A stretch of DNA of 64,000 nt. Source: Ignisphaera sp. Its GTDB lineage: Archaea > Thermoproteota > Thermoprotei_A > Sulfolobales > Ignisphaeraceae. The position numbers were made by a program, and so were the translations under genes. Of this stretch, positions 26,789-36,164 are shown one piece after another. Position 1 is the stretch's first letter. The number at the start of each line of letters is the position of its first letter. Below the pieces are notes generated by a model. That model saw nothing but the letters and a program-made list of their open reading frames with translations, made no database searches and was not told where the DNA came from. The DNA lies in assembly GCA_038735125.1 (NCBI GenBank), contig JAVYNU010000005.1, forward strand, positions 1 to 64,000. Reading direction: 5' to 3'.

Positions 26789-27595
26789 TTATTTACTTTC
26801 TTTACATTGGCGATAAACAGAAATTCTTCTTCCTATTAAGCCTGCTACCACACCTGCATTAACACCATTATCTATATTCACAACAGCTAGCCCAAGTGGG
26901 CATGCCTGTAGCATTGAGTATAACGCTGCTATCCCCTCTCCACCAGCACCATAACCAACAGATGTTGGAACACCTATTACTGGAACATCAATCAATGATG
27001 CTATTACCGACGGTAATGCACCCTCCATACCGGCAATGGCTATTACCACATCAACATCACTTTCCTTCAGAATCTTTAAAGCCTCTAAAACCCTCTGGAA
27101 CCCAGCTATACCAACATCATAGATGGTTATGGCCTTGCAGCCCATCTGCTCCACTATAACCTTAGCCTCTTCAGCAACGCATATATCAGCTGTTCCAGCA
27201 GCAACAATACCTATTCTACAATCGTATTTGGGGTGTTCATACCCTTTTCTCTTTACTACAGCAATTCTACCTCTCCTATTTATGGAAACTTCAATGTCAT
27301 CTTTTTTAAGGTTCTCTAAATAAGATATTTGTTCACCAGTTAAACGAGACACTATTACTCTACCATTCTTCGGCACAATATTTAATACAATTCTCTCTAG
27401 ATCCTCAACACTCTTTCCCTCACCAAAAACTATCTCTGGAACGTCTCTACGCATCTCTCTACCTATATCAAATCGTACAACATTATCTAAATACTCTATT
27501 GAGAATAGCCTTATTTGCCTTAAAGCATCTTCAATAGATATAAGACCCCTAGCTAAATCCTCTAAAACTTTTCTTAAATCCATGGAAAAACTCAC
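26789..27595 (-). CDS. larB: LarB-like AIR-carboxylase-fold enzyme
   Basis: A 268-residue protein whose C-terminal two-thirds is PurE/AIR carboxylase-like (GIVAAGTADICVAEEAKVIVEQMG, AIAGMEGALPSVIASLIDVPVIGVPTSVGYG), with an N-terminal domain typical of LarB. LarB carboxylates and hydrolyses nicotinate adenine dinucleotide in nickel-pincer synthesis. The GTG at 27595 overlaps the stop of the VOC gene; ATG 27583 is an alternative. Confidence 0.92.
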   Translation of the reverse strand: MSFSMDLRKVLEDLARGLISIEDALRQIRLFSIEYLDNVVRFDIGREMRRDVPEIVFGEGKSVEDLERIVLNIVPKNGRVIVSRLTGEQISYLENLKKDDIEVSINRRGRIAVVKRKGYEHPKYDCRIGIVAAGTADICVAEEAKVIVEQMGCKAITIYDVGIAGFQRVLEALKILKESDVDVVIAIAGMEGALPSVIASLIDVPVIGVPTSVGYGAGGEGIAALYSMLQACPLGLAVVNIDNGVNAGVVAGLIGRRISVYRQCKESK

Positions 27596-28047
27596 TGCTT
27601 AGCAAAGAATTGGAGAAACTCCACAATAGCACCAAGGCTTTCTATAGCATTTACATACACATATTTTCCTCCTTCAAAAAATCCTTCCTGTTCCCTATAA
27701 CCACCAATGTCCTCCAAGGATTTGATACACTCATCAGCATTTTCAACAACAAATGCGATATGGTGAAGACCATTGCCATGTTCACCAAGAAATTCTTTCC
27801 ATATGCTAGGACCATCAATAGGCTCTATAAGCTCTATGACAATATTGTCCATGTTTATAAAAGCAAGTTTTGCCCTTCCACTTGATGGCATTCCCTTAAA
27901 CATCATCTTAGTCTTCTCCCAATCCTCTGTTTCAATAATACTCGGCTTCTCAATTCCTAGAAACCTTGTCCAATTCTCCAATGCTTTCTCAATATTCTTT
28001 ACAACAATGCCTATCTGAACAACTCTTTTGAGGTTTCCACATGACAT
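27592..28047 (-). CDS. VOC-family protein, methylmalonyl-CoA-epimerase-like
   Basis: A 151-residue vicinal-oxygen-chelate protein: VVQIGIVVKNIEKALENWTRFLG, a middle IELIEPIDGPSIWKEFLGEHGNGLHHIAFVVEN with metal-site His and Glu, and a C-terminal GAIVEFLQF. Best fit is the methylmalonyl-CoA epimerase/glyoxalase group. It overlaps larB by 4 bp and may modify a small acid handled by the same operon. Substrate uncertain. Confidence 0.85.
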   Translation of the reverse strand: MSCGNLKRVVQIGIVVKNIEKALENWTRFLGIEKPSIIETEDWEKTKMMFKGMPSSGRAKLAFINMDNIVIELIEPIDGPSIWKEFLGEHGNGLHHIAFVVENADECIKSLEDIGGYREQEGFFEGGKYVYVNAIESLGAIVEFLQFFAKQ

Positions 28048-28086
28048 TATTCTCAGCCAAAAGGAAATGCAATGCTATCTAGCCTA

Positions 28087-29157
28087 TTAAATTTTCAGTA
28101 CCCTACCTATCACAGACTTTACCATAGTTGGATAGGCTTTTTCCTTCTTTTTACTATAGACATCCTGAGTAAAGTACACAACAACTCTCTTTATAGCGGC
28201 AATAGTCTGACTCTGTATACATAAGGCCCACATGGCATTCATCATAGCTCCGTGAGCTCCAAGAGAGGCTGAAAGTATCCCAGCAAGAGTTCCAACATCT
28301 ATTTCGCCCCTTCTAGCCTTTTCAATAGACAGATAAGATATTAGCACAGCAGAGGAGTACTGTGTAAAAAGGCTAAATCCCCAGTAAACTCTATCGAACC
28401 ACATTACTGTTGTTATTGACTTTTTCCACCACATGAACACTTTGCTAAGTAGATCCCCATTTCTATGCTCATATAAAGCATCTCTTATATAGGCTATGCT
28501 AGCGCTATAAGCCTTTCTTTCCTCACTTCTAGCAACCTCAACCCTCTTGCTATAATACTCTGCAATGATTATATATGGTGCGGCTGTTGCGAGTGTTACT
28601 AGACCTATAGACATATTAAAGGTGAAGACTGTTACTATAGATGTTATAGCTGTGAATATGTTTGGCAACAATGTTGTTAAGACTCCGTTAATGTTCCAAA
28701 TGACGAAGTCTATATCGCTGCTAACCCTTCCAATAACATCCTCCAGAGACTCGTTATTGCCATCCTCGTGGATCTTGCGAAGCATAACAGTCTTCAAACC
28801 CACAATACTATCAGCGAGTTTGCTGAAATACTTCATTAAAGCGAATTCTGATGAAATAAAGATTATCGCTGCAACACCGAATAAACCAACACCTGTTATA
28901 AGTCTATAAAAAAATAGCGAGTCACTAATATTTCTCCTAACAGCATTAACGATGTTGACAATGGCTTGGGGTACCAGATAACCACCCACAATAGATCTTA
29001 TAATAAAAACAGCTATCATTATAGAGAAGGCGAGGCCAAAGCCACTAGCATTTGGAATAATTATATCGCGTATAAATCTAGCCATGATTATTGAGTCTTG
29101 AAGTAGCTTACTTCTAATCCTTGAAAGCTTTGAATAAATACTCATTTGATTACCCAA
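28087..29157 (-). CDS. ABC-exporter membrane domain without ATPase
   Basis: A 356-residue protein matching the six-helix membrane domain of type IV (exporter) ABC transporters: the EDVIGRVSSDIDFVIWN coupling motif, ITSIVTVFTFNMSIGLVTLATAAPYIIIAEYYSKRV, and a final helix. It stops after the membrane domain and has no Walker A or B. No ABC ATPase is adjacent. ATG at 29145 may be the true start. It is the first gene of the VOC-larB-larC operon. Confidence 0.82.
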   Translation of the reverse strand: MGNQMSIYSKLSRIRSKLLQDSIIMARFIRDIIIPNASGFGLAFSIMIAVFIIRSIVGGYLVPQAIVNIVNAVRRNISDSLFFYRLITGVGLFGVAAIIFISSEFALMKYFSKLADSIVGLKTVMLRKIHEDGNNESLEDVIGRVSSDIDFVIWNINGVLTTLLPNIFTAITSIVTVFTFNMSIGLVTLATAAPYIIIAEYYSKRVEVARSEERKAYSASIAYIRDALYEHRNGDLLSKVFMWWKKSITTVMWFDRVYWGFSLFTQYSSAVLISYLSIEKARRGEIDVGTLAGILSASLGAHGAMMNAMWALCIQSQTIAAIKRVVVYFTQDVYSKKKEKAYPTMVKSVIGRVLKI

Positions 29158-29222
29158 GGTATGTCTTCTTTGAGATATTGGTTATTTTAAAAAGTTGTTT
29201 TTAAGCTGTTTGACAAGTGAGA

Positions 29223-31100
29223 CTATGAGATTATATTCAATTTTTTGGCATATTCTATCAGCTCTAGTTCCTCCAGAACATCTTTTTTAGGTTTACCATT
29301 TTCGTCCCATCCCATAAACTCGTAGTATTCCATTAGCATTGGCTCTAGCTCTACTACCTGATTCTTTGATCCTCCCTCACTCATAGGTTCGGCAAGAAAT
29401 CTCTTCTGTAGAATATCATCTTTTTTAGATATTCCACATGCTATGTTAAAAAGCCTTTTTAATGTAAATATTCTTTTACCTATCTTTAGAAGATCTTGGA
29501 CATTCTTTTTATAGCCAGTTACATATGTGTATAGACCTGCTATGTGGGCAGGTGGAATGTCAACGAATTTGCATATACCCATGGACTCTTGGATCTCGCT
29601 CCACATCATCATAGTTGCAACCATCCATCCCTTGCCTTTGTATGCAAATCTGTCAACTCTCTCATATATCTTCAAATCATGTACTCTTTGCCCCTGTTCT
29701 ATTCTGAAAAATAATCCATATAGGTGATCAGCCCCTCTATTGGATGTCGCATATTGCAGTCCTATTCCCTTGAATGCTCTTGGGTCATGCATAGGCATTT
29801 CAGTTCCCTTAACATGCATACAAAATTCTTCAGATCCTTTTCCAATTATGCTAGAGGCTTTTCTACATCCCTCAGCTAGGATGTTTCCAAACCCTTTCCT
29901 CTTTCCAATCATTTCAATAAGCTTTAAAACAACTTCTTTATCGCCCCATCGAAGCTCAAGCCCCTCAGTATCTGCTGATGTTATAATTCCTCTTTCGAAG
30001 CATTCAAAGGCCCATGCAATTGTAACACCAGCTGATATTGTGTCTAAGCCATATCTGTTACATAGGTGGTTGGCTTTCGCTAGATAATGGGGATCGTCAA
30101 TCATTAAAAGGGTTCCTAAAGATGCTATGGTTTCGTACTCTGGTGCTCTGGTCTTTACATCCCCTATTTTCATGACCTTCCAGCACTTTACAGGACATGC
30201 CCAACATCCATAGACATCAACAACAATGTTCTTCTCCTTAAAGCTTTGTCCAGTCAAGTTTTTATATCCTTCGAATTCACCAAGTCTAAAGTTCTTTATC
30301 GGCATATCCCCATATTCGTAGAACTCCTCAACCTCTCCAGGTGTGCCATAAACAGCAAGTATTTGTGCTGTTGGCGAAGACATTATTAGTGGGAGTAGAC
30401 GTGATAAAATACTCGATACTCTGCCTGGATCCCTAATCTTTATTTTACCGCTACCCTTAACTGCTATGGCTTTAAGGTTTTTAGAGCCCATAACAGCGCC
30501 CATACCGGTTCTTCCAACGACTCTAGGGCCATTTGGATGCATATCGGCAGCTATAGTTGCAAATCTAACTAGATTCTCTCCAGCTGGACCAATTGCAGCA
30601 ACTCTAATGTTTTGATCCCCAATTTCATTTTTTATCACTTGGTCTGTCTCAAATGTGTCTAATCCCCAGAGCTTTGAGGCATCTCTAAACTCTACTGCAT
30701 CATCATGGATATACAGATACACAGGTGATTTTGCCTTACCCTTAATTACAAGGCCATCAAAACCAGCCTTCTTTAACTCCACACCCCAATACCCTGCAGC
30801 GTGCCCCTCACCCCAAGCCATTGTCAAAGGAGATTTTGAGGCTACAACCCATCTACTACTTCCATAAACAGGTGTCCCCGTTAATGCCCCTGTCATAAAT
30901 ACTAATACATTTTGGGGGCTATATGGATCTATCTTGGGATCCTCTATCTCTTCAACAATTATCTTTGTCGCAAGTCCTATTCCGCCGATGAAAAGCTCTA
31001 TGTCTTCCTCCCTAAGTTCCCTAATCTCCACTTTCTCTCTAGACAAATCTATATATGCTAGTTTACCTGCATAGCCGAAGAATTCCTTCGTACTATTCAC
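29223..31100 (-). CDS. Tungsten-dependent aldehyde:ferredoxin oxidoreductase
   Basis: A 625-residue AOR-family enzyme oxidising aldehydes to acids with ferredoxin. The Fe-S ligands are C299, C302, C306 and C510 (spacing C-x2-C-x3-C, then the late Cys). Tungstopterin-site motifs are GRTGMGAVMGSKNLKAIAV, APEYETIASLGTL (320s) and NRYGLDTISAGVTIAW. Length and motif order match AOR/FOR/GOR paralogues; the substrate cannot be told. Its start overlaps the upstream aldolase stop by 4 bp, so it is translationally coupled to an aldehyde-producing enzyme. Confidence 0.95.
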   Translation of the reverse strand: MNSTKEFFGYAGKLAYIDLSREKVEIRELREEDIELFIGGIGLATKIIVEEIEDPKIDPYSPQNVLVFMTGALTGTPVYGSSRWVVASKSPLTMAWGEGHAAGYWGVELKKAGFDGLVIKGKAKSPVYLYIHDDAVEFRDASKLWGLDTFETDQVIKNEIGDQNIRVAAIGPAGENLVRFATIAADMHPNGPRVVGRTGMGAVMGSKNLKAIAVKGSGKIKIRDPGRVSSILSRLLPLIMSSPTAQILAVYGTPGEVEEFYEYGDMPIKNFRLGEFEGYKNLTGQSFKEKNIVVDVYGCWACPVKCWKVMKIGDVKTRAPEYETIASLGTLLMIDDPHYLAKANHLCNRYGLDTISAGVTIAWAFECFERGIITSADTEGLELRWGDKEVVLKLIEMIGKRKGFGNILAEGCRKASSIIGKGSEEFCMHVKGTEMPMHDPRAFKGIGLQYATSNRGADHLYGLFFRIEQGQRVHDLKIYERVDRFAYKGKGWMVATMMMWSEIQESMGICKFVDIPPAHIAGLYTYVTGYKKNVQDLLKIGKRIFTLKRLFNIACGISKKDDILQKRFLAEPMSEGGSKNQVVELEPMLMEYYEFMGWDENGKPKKDVLEELELIEYAKKLNIIS

Positions 31101-31753
31101 CCAAGTCTATAAAGTTTATAGTATAGCTCAACCTCTCTCTCTGGTATAACTGGAGGCTCTTTTCCGAGGGCCATTGCAACAAATTGTGCTATTGCAACCT
31201 CCTCTAAAGTTTCTGCAACAGCCTCAGCATCATATATATTTGCGCCTAAAGCAACTATGCCATGGTTTTGAAGAATAAGGGCTCTAGCACCAGTAGCCGC
31301 TTTTTCAGCAACAAGCTTTGCTAGTTGATCTGTACCTGGAAAAGCGAAGGGGACTACCTCAACTTTTCTAAGAACCATAACAGCTTCTACAGTTATAGGC
31401 TTCAAGCCGATTCCCGCTAATGCGAGGCCAAGTGTGAATGGATTGTGTGCATGAACAATAGCATTGACATCAGGTCTAACCCTATATATAGCTGCATGAA
31501 GAGGCGTTTCAATAGATGGTCTTCCAAAGCCCTCTACAATATTGCCATCCAAATCAACTTTTATCAAGTCCTCTGGTGTTAACTCACCTTTGAAAATACC
31601 GCTGGGGGTAATCCAAAAATCCTTAGAGCCTGGAAGACGGGCACTAACATTACCACCAAGTGCAGATACGAGACCTCTTTCAAATAAATGTCTCATAACT
31701 TTACAAATATCATTTTTTAGTTGCTCCTCGGGCAACTCAATACCTTCACTCAT
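31097..31753 (-). CDS. Class II aldolase/adducin-family enzyme (FucA-like)
   Basis: About 218 residues of the class II aldolase fold: ALGGNVSARLPG, FWITPSGIFKGELTPEDLIKVDLDG, the zinc ligands in AIVHAHNPFTLGLAL and the late NHGIVALG His. Likely substrate is fuculose phosphate, ribulose phosphate or a related sugar phosphate. A longer frame opens at 31795, but ATG 31753 is preferred since GGTG lies 7 nt upstream. It overlaps the AOR gene by 4 bp, suggesting its aldehyde product feeds AOR. Confidence 0.9.
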   Translation of the reverse strand: MSEGIELPEEQLKNDICKVMRHLFERGLVSALGGNVSARLPGSKDFWITPSGIFKGELTPEDLIKVDLDGNIVEGFGRPSIETPLHAAIYRVRPDVNAIVHAHNPFTLGLALAGIGLKPITVEAVMVLRKVEVVPFAFPGTDQLAKLVAEKAATGARALILQNHGIVALGANIYDAEAVAETLEEVAIAQFVAMALGKEPPVIPEREVELYYKLYRLG

Positions 31754-31816
31754 AACATTACACCTATGCAACGCTATGTAATGTGGTTTACGCATATAAG
31801 CTTATTTCTTTATATG

Positions 31817-31824
31817 TTATAAAT
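31817..31824 (+). promoter_or_regulatory. TATA box between aldolase-AOR and MoaD-like genes
   Basis: TTATAAAT on the plus strand. A start about 26 nt downstream coincides with TTG at 31845, making the MoaD-like mRNA nearly leaderless. The same A/T-rich stretch reads TTTATAA on the minus strand and may also serve the divergent aldolase-AOR operon. Confidence 0.55.
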
Positions 31825-31844
31825 AGAGTTTGGGAAAAGATAAA

Positions 31845-32135
31845 TTGAGTTACATAACCATAAATGTTAAAATAATGCCCCCCTTCACCCCAGATATGAA
31901 GTCTCACGAACTTCTTGTAGAGATCTCCTCATCAGCAACGATACTGGATGTAATTAAAGAGCTTTCTACAAAAAGTGGTATAGCATTAGAGAAGATTCTT
32001 GATTATAGTGAAGATGGGATTAGACTTAGAGATAATGTTGTTGTTTTAGTAGATGGGGTAATTGTAGATGATTTAAAGAATAGAGTTGAGGGTGTTAAAA
32101 AAATAGTTTTGATGCCTTTAGCTCCAGGAGGGTGA
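31845..32135 (+). CDS. MoaD/ThiS-like sulfur carrier
   Basis: A small ubiquitin-fold protein of about 96 residues ending in APGG, the C-terminal diglycine that is adenylated and thiocarboxylated. In the family the carrier gives sulfur to the pterin dithiolene of Mo/W cofactor. A frame opens at TTG 31830, but TTG 31845 fits the TATA spacing. Divergent next to the AOR operon, it probably supports the tungstopterin of that enzyme. Confidence 0.85.
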   Translation: MSYITINVKIMPPFTPDMKSHELLVEISSSATILDVIKELSTKSGIALEKILDYSEDGIRLRDNVVVLVDGVIVDDLKNRVEGVKKIVLMPLAPGG

Positions 32136-32140
32136 TAGCT

Positions 32141-33007
32141 TCATAGACTCTCTGGAAATAGTGGTTTAGCGCCTTTTTCTTTAAATATCTTAATAACTTT
32201 CTCTTGCTCTTCTAGAGAGAGCTTTCTAAACCTTTTCCCTGCACTTAGAATCATTGGCCACAGCCTAATGTCTCCCGCCATGGGATATGTTGCAACTGGT
32301 TCCTGGGATAGTGTGTACCACACAGCCAGATCTATATCCTCTTGTGTGTCGAATGGCTCATACCATGTTGTATATCTTTTCTCTCCAACATATCTTCTCC
32401 TAGCAATAGACTTTATCGCTATCACACCTATGTCTCTATCCATAGCAACCTTTAGGACTGGTCGAAAATCGTTCTCAGGTCTTGGCATAGTCATTGCAGC
32501 TGCGTATACAGGTATCAGTATAGTGTCAAAATCGAACATCTCTAAAGCTTTTAGAGCAACCCTCATATCAGCATGAACAGTTATTCCAATGAATTTTATC
32601 AATCCCTGGTCACGCGCCTCCAAAAACGCTTTTGCAGCACCGTTTTCGCTAAAAATCTTATTCAATTCATCTAGCGAGCCTACAGCATGAAACTGGTAAA
32701 TATCTATTGAGCTAACCCCAAATCTAGACAAAGTTGTTTTAAGCTCTCTCCAAGCCCCTTCATAAGTTCTCTCAAGAGTTTTCTCAGCAATGATAAGCCT
32801 ATCTCTATACTTCTTTATCAGAGGCCCTAGCCTCACCTCAGCCTCTCCATAGCTAGGAGCAATATCAATGATATTCAAACCCTCATTAATAGCATTCTCA
32901 ACAGCCCTAATAGCTTCCTGCGCATCTGGATAAACACCTGGACCATAACCACCTATAGTAAGTATTGACACCTTAAAATTCGTTCTACCTAACCTTCTAT
33001 ACTCCAA
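32141..33007 (-). CDS. Aldo/keto reductase
   Basis: An AKR-family TIM barrel: EYRRLGRTNFKVSILTIGGYG, then IIDIAPSYGEAEVRLG (catalytic Asp and Tyr), AEKTLERTYEGAW (Lys) and QFHAVGS (His). The reading frame extends to 33085 but those 26 residues are not family-like; TTG at 33007 behind GGTGGAAGG is a better start. It probably reduces a sugar or aldehyde with NAD(P)H. The position next to the AOR-aldolase operon fits aldehyde metabolism. Confidence 0.88.
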   Translation of the reverse strand: MEYRRLGRTNFKVSILTIGGYGPGVYPDAQEAIRAVENAINEGLNIIDIAPSYGEAEVRLGPLIKKYRDRLIIAEKTLERTYEGAWRELKTTLSRFGVSSIDIYQFHAVGSLDELNKIFSENGAAKAFLEARDQGLIKFIGITVHADMRVALKALEMFDFDTILIPVYAAAMTMPRPENDFRPVLKVAMDRDIGVIAIKSIARRRYVGEKRYTTWYEPFDTQEDIDLAVWYTLSQEPVATYPMAGDIRLWPMILSAGKRFRKLSLEEQEKVIKIFKEKGAKPLFPESL

Positions 33008-33181
33008 AACCTTCCACCACTTACAATCTCTCTTTAAATGTTTAAAAATTTTCTTATACTGAAACAAATACATTAGTAAACACATTATGTGGATAGAGAA
33101 ATTTGAATAGCTTTTTTATGTAGAATACAAATTAGTAAAGAAACTAATTGATATTAAGATTGTTTGATTTGGTGTGTTGAT

Positions 33182-33886
33182 ATGAGTCTTAAGGAAATAG
33201 TATTTGAATTAGCTAATAGCATAGCTAATGATGATTATAGGAGGATAGTTTTAGATATTTTAAGTAACCCTGTATTAACATTTTCAAGTACAAAGCCTTT
33301 AATAGCATTTGAGGATTCCCCAGCTGCCCCTAGGAAGCATCACCTCTTCTCTGGTGGTCTACTCATCCACACAATATCTGTAGCGCTAGTAGCTAAGTGT
33401 ATTGCAAATACCTTTAAGAATATATATGGAGTTGATATCGATATTGATCTTGTCATTGCTGGTGCCATACTCCACGACATATTTAAGTACTATCAATATA
33501 CACCAGATTCGTTAAACGGAGGATATAAGCCTAGAGAGGACTGGTATTTGAGTCACGACTATGCAATTGTGGCAGAGTTATCAAGAAGAGGTGCGCCAGA
33601 AGCTCTTATAAGAGTTGTTTCTGAAGCTCATGGACTTGCACCATTCTCAACAATCGAGGGCTTGGTTCTTCATCTTGCAGACTCTGTTGATGCTAGGTTT
33701 GGAGAGTATATACAAAATGTTTTGATTTCAAAACTTAGAGATATTGAGAAAGAGGGGTGTAACATATACAAGGTTTTGGATGGGCTTGTTAAGGCTATTG
33801 GAATTAAAAATCTGTTGAAAGAACTTAAAGAAGATAAAGAAAATGTGATGAGAAGAGCTGTAGACATGTGCAAATCCCTAAAATAG
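33182..33886 (+). CDS. HD-domain phosphohydrolase
   Basis: About 234 residues of an HD protein. Metal ligands are visible at KHHLFSGGLLIHT, AGAILHDIFKYY (HD), SHDYAIVAE, SEAHGLAPF and HLADSVDA. ATG 33182 has a GGTG site; the frame upstream to 33164 is less likely. Archaeal members may be nucleases or nucleotide hydrolases (for example related to 3'-5' exonucleases with HD domains). Function not specified by context. Confidence 0.85.
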   Translation: MSLKEIVFELANSIANDDYRRIVLDILSNPVLTFSSTKPLIAFEDSPAAPRKHHLFSGGLLIHTISVALVAKCIANTFKNIYGVDIDIDLVIAGAILHDIFKYYQYTPDSLNGGYKPREDWYLSHDYAIVAELSRRGAPEALIRVVSEAHGLAPFSTIEGLVLHLADSVDARFGEYIQNVLISKLRDIEKEGCNIYKVLDGLVKAIGIKNLLKELKEDKENVMRRAVDMCKSLK

Positions 33887-34171
33887 CTTCTAGAATCCTT
33901 GTAGCTTTGCGAAGATGTTGATGGTTTTTGGTGGAGGTATTTACTAGCATTTATAGGAATTGTCAATGCAAAAACGGTATATGGTATGTGGAAAGACTGT
34001 AAGTGTTAACCTGTTGTGGGATGAGATCTGCGCTCTCTAAACCACCCTACCCTAGACCAGAAAAGCATAGATAGGAAATGAGGATGGGCATGACAATGAA
34101 GCCGTGTTCCCAAAGACTAGGGCAGGAAAACAGACAGAGAATGAAAAACCATAAACGCTAGACATATAGGT

Positions 34172-34960
34172 TCATCTTCTCTTTATTAAAAGAAATACAA
34201 GTACAATTACAACGATTAATACTGCTATGGCAACACCCATAACTAGTGATATAGAAAACAAAGGCGTAGCTGTATTTATAATTGTTGTTACCGAGGTTAT
34301 GATTGTGTATAGACTTGGTATTATTTTAGAAGTTGTAACCAGCGTTATCTGAGGGCTTGTTGTTTGCGTTGTTGTCATAGACTTTGTGATTGTTGTGGGT
34401 GTTGTGGTTGATACAATGGCTGGCATTGTTGATGTGGTTGCAATGGTCTTGGTTGATGTCGAGTAGATCATTATTGTATACATTATTGTTGCCGGTCCTT
34501 TGAATTCTATCACAGTCTTATTATCCATAGTGCTATAAAATGTTGTTTCATTGGGTATCGATAGAAGGAGTATATTTGGAGCTATTACCAGTTTTATGGT
34601 AACTGGTTGAGAAACATTGAGCTGAAGAACACCATTGGTGATTGTTACATTGGCTATGTAGTTTATGGATACTGTTGCATTTCTTGGTGAAACTATATAC
34701 AATGAGTTGTTTGCTAATAGCCATTCAATATCAGTATTCGCAGAGATCTCCATGGATATATCGACAGGCTTTATAGGTAGAGTAACATTTGTTATTCCCT
34801 CAGCCACCGAAATATTCATGTAAACCTTTGCCACACCATCTTCGTTAATCTCCACTATTACAGCAGAATTCGATGATTGACCTATGACTATGGATAGAAC
34901 AGTTACAAATAATGCAACAAGTGTTAGCAGACCATACCCTCTTGTCATAGCATTTAGCAC
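34172..34960 (-). CDS. Secreted, C-terminally anchored Thr-rich surface protein
   Basis: A 262-residue protein with a signal peptide (about residues 8-28), a beta-rich domain (to about 165), a long Thr/Ser-rich stalk and a C-terminal transmembrane helix (LVMGVAIAVLIVVIVLVFLLIKRR). Typical surface protein of crenarchaea, likely heavily glycosylated in the stalk. It ends the second MoxR island and may be a client. Confidence 0.8.
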   Translation of the reverse strand: MLNAMTRGYGLLTLVALFVTVLSIVIGQSSNSAVIVEINEDGVAKVYMNISVAEGITNVTLPIKPVDISMEISANTDIEWLLANNSLYIVSPRNATVSINYIANVTITNGVLQLNVSQPVTIKLVIAPNILLLSIPNETTFYSTMDNKTVIEFKGPATIMYTIMIYSTSTKTIATTSTMPAIVSTTTPTTITKSMTTTQTTSPQITLVTTSKIIPSLYTIITSVTTIINTATPLFSISLVMGVAIAVLIVVIVLVFLLIKRR

Positions 34961-34997
34961 CTGTCAAGAAAAAGTATAACTCAAAACAAAGTTACTT

Positions 34998-36164
34998 TTA
35001 AGTTTTTCTATGTGATGTTATTAAATGCTGAATAAGTTTTTTCCTAACTTCGAAATTCTCTTTAAAGTAATCGACAAGGTTATCAATGCATTTTCTACTC
35101 ATTCCTCGCCTTGCTATACATGGGAGTTTCTCCACACAATCATTATCACCTAGGCATACATTCCTTAAAATCTCTACATGAGTCTTTGACACTTTCGGTT
35201 TTGGTATTGCTAGAAAGTCTTCTTTAATTTTTCCCCTTTTAAATCTTGCCATGCTATAGAGACATAGTGTAATTATGGGTATTAGAGATATTTGCATAGC
35301 TAGCTGATTTGATAGAGCATATATTGCTAGGTGCAAATATCTTACCGGGTTAATGTATACTGCAATAGCTTTTTCTATGCCGTATAAATCCACGAGCTCT
35401 TTTAATGAAAGCAGTCTTAGATTATACTTAGAAGCATCGACAACGAATATCTTCTGCGAAGTATTTTTGCATATATAATCTATGACCACATTGAACATTG
35501 CTCCATAAATGTTTTGCGAAGAAGAATTGAAAACAGCATTAATGGCTATAGAGCCATCTCCAAAAATTACAGCTTCTATTTCATTTCTCTGACACTCTGC
35601 CCCAACAATATAATTGTTTACATATGCTATTGGATGACAAGAGCTATTATCTAAAATTATTACAGGTGAGACGTAGGCAAAGGCAATGTAAAATAGCCTA
35701 CCATTTACATTAACATAGCCATAGACAATGCCGGTATGGTTCAGAGACATAATATACTTGAATGCATCAATTCTGACTGGGAGACCAAGTGTTTCTAGGA
35801 TTTGATTTCCATAAGGACCCTCATCTAATATAACGACTTTTGCTCTTGTCCTTAAGACTAGATGTGAAATTGAATATAATTCCTCTTGGCTGAACATTTT
35901 TTCGGGTGATATAATAAATATGGTCGTGCATCCACTAAATTTGTTGTGTTCTGCATTGGACCAGTTATCCACAAGAAAAACAGTGCCGCGCTCAGCAAGA
36001 AACTTAACGAATTCTGATGTGCCATCCCAGTAGATATTTAGAGGAGATGCGCCAGAGAATGTTACTCCAGGGATATTCTTTTCAAATGAAGCAATTAGTA
36101 TAAGTAGCATTAGAATCATTAAAGCAAAAAGCAGGATATTATAAACATTGTCACTCTTTTTCAT
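34998..36164 (-). CDS. DUF4350-like membrane protein
   Basis: About 388 residues: an N-terminal transmembrane helix, a DUF4350-like domain (TIFIISPEKMFSQEELYSI, RTRAKVVILDEGPYGN), a C-terminal helix (about 290-315) and a basic cytosolic tail with four Cys. DUF4350 proteins accompany MoxR, DUF58 and DUF4129 genes in many genomes. ATG 36164 is chosen over a frame starting at 36182 since it puts the basic residues just before the helix. Confidence 0.8.
   Translation of the reverse strand: MKKSDNVYNILLFALMILMLLILIASFEKNIPGVTFSGASPLNIYWDGTSEFVKFLAERGTVFLVDNWSNAEHNKFSGCTTIFIISPEKMFSQEELYSISHLVLRTRAKVVILDEGPYGNQILETLGLPVRIDAFKYIMSLNHTGIVYGYVNVNGRLFYIAFAYVSPVIILDNSSCHPIAYVNNYIVGAECQRNEIEAVIFGDGSIAINAVFNSSSQNIYGAMFNVVIDYICKNTSQKIFVVDASKYNLRLLSLKELVDLYGIEKAIAVYINPVRYLHLAIYALSNQLAMQISLIPIITLCLYSMARFKRGKIKEDFLAIPKPKVSKTHVEILRNVCLGDNDCVEKLPCIARRGMSRKCIDNLVDYFKENFEVRKKLIQHLITSHRKT

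Noticed and set aside
33887..34171. Open-looking peptide (VLTCCGMRSALSKPPYPRPEKHR, one stop, then MGMTMKPCSQRLGQ) suggesting a transposase tail
   Set aside because: I could not match it to a known IS family, and no ends or inverted repeats are visible; left unannotated.
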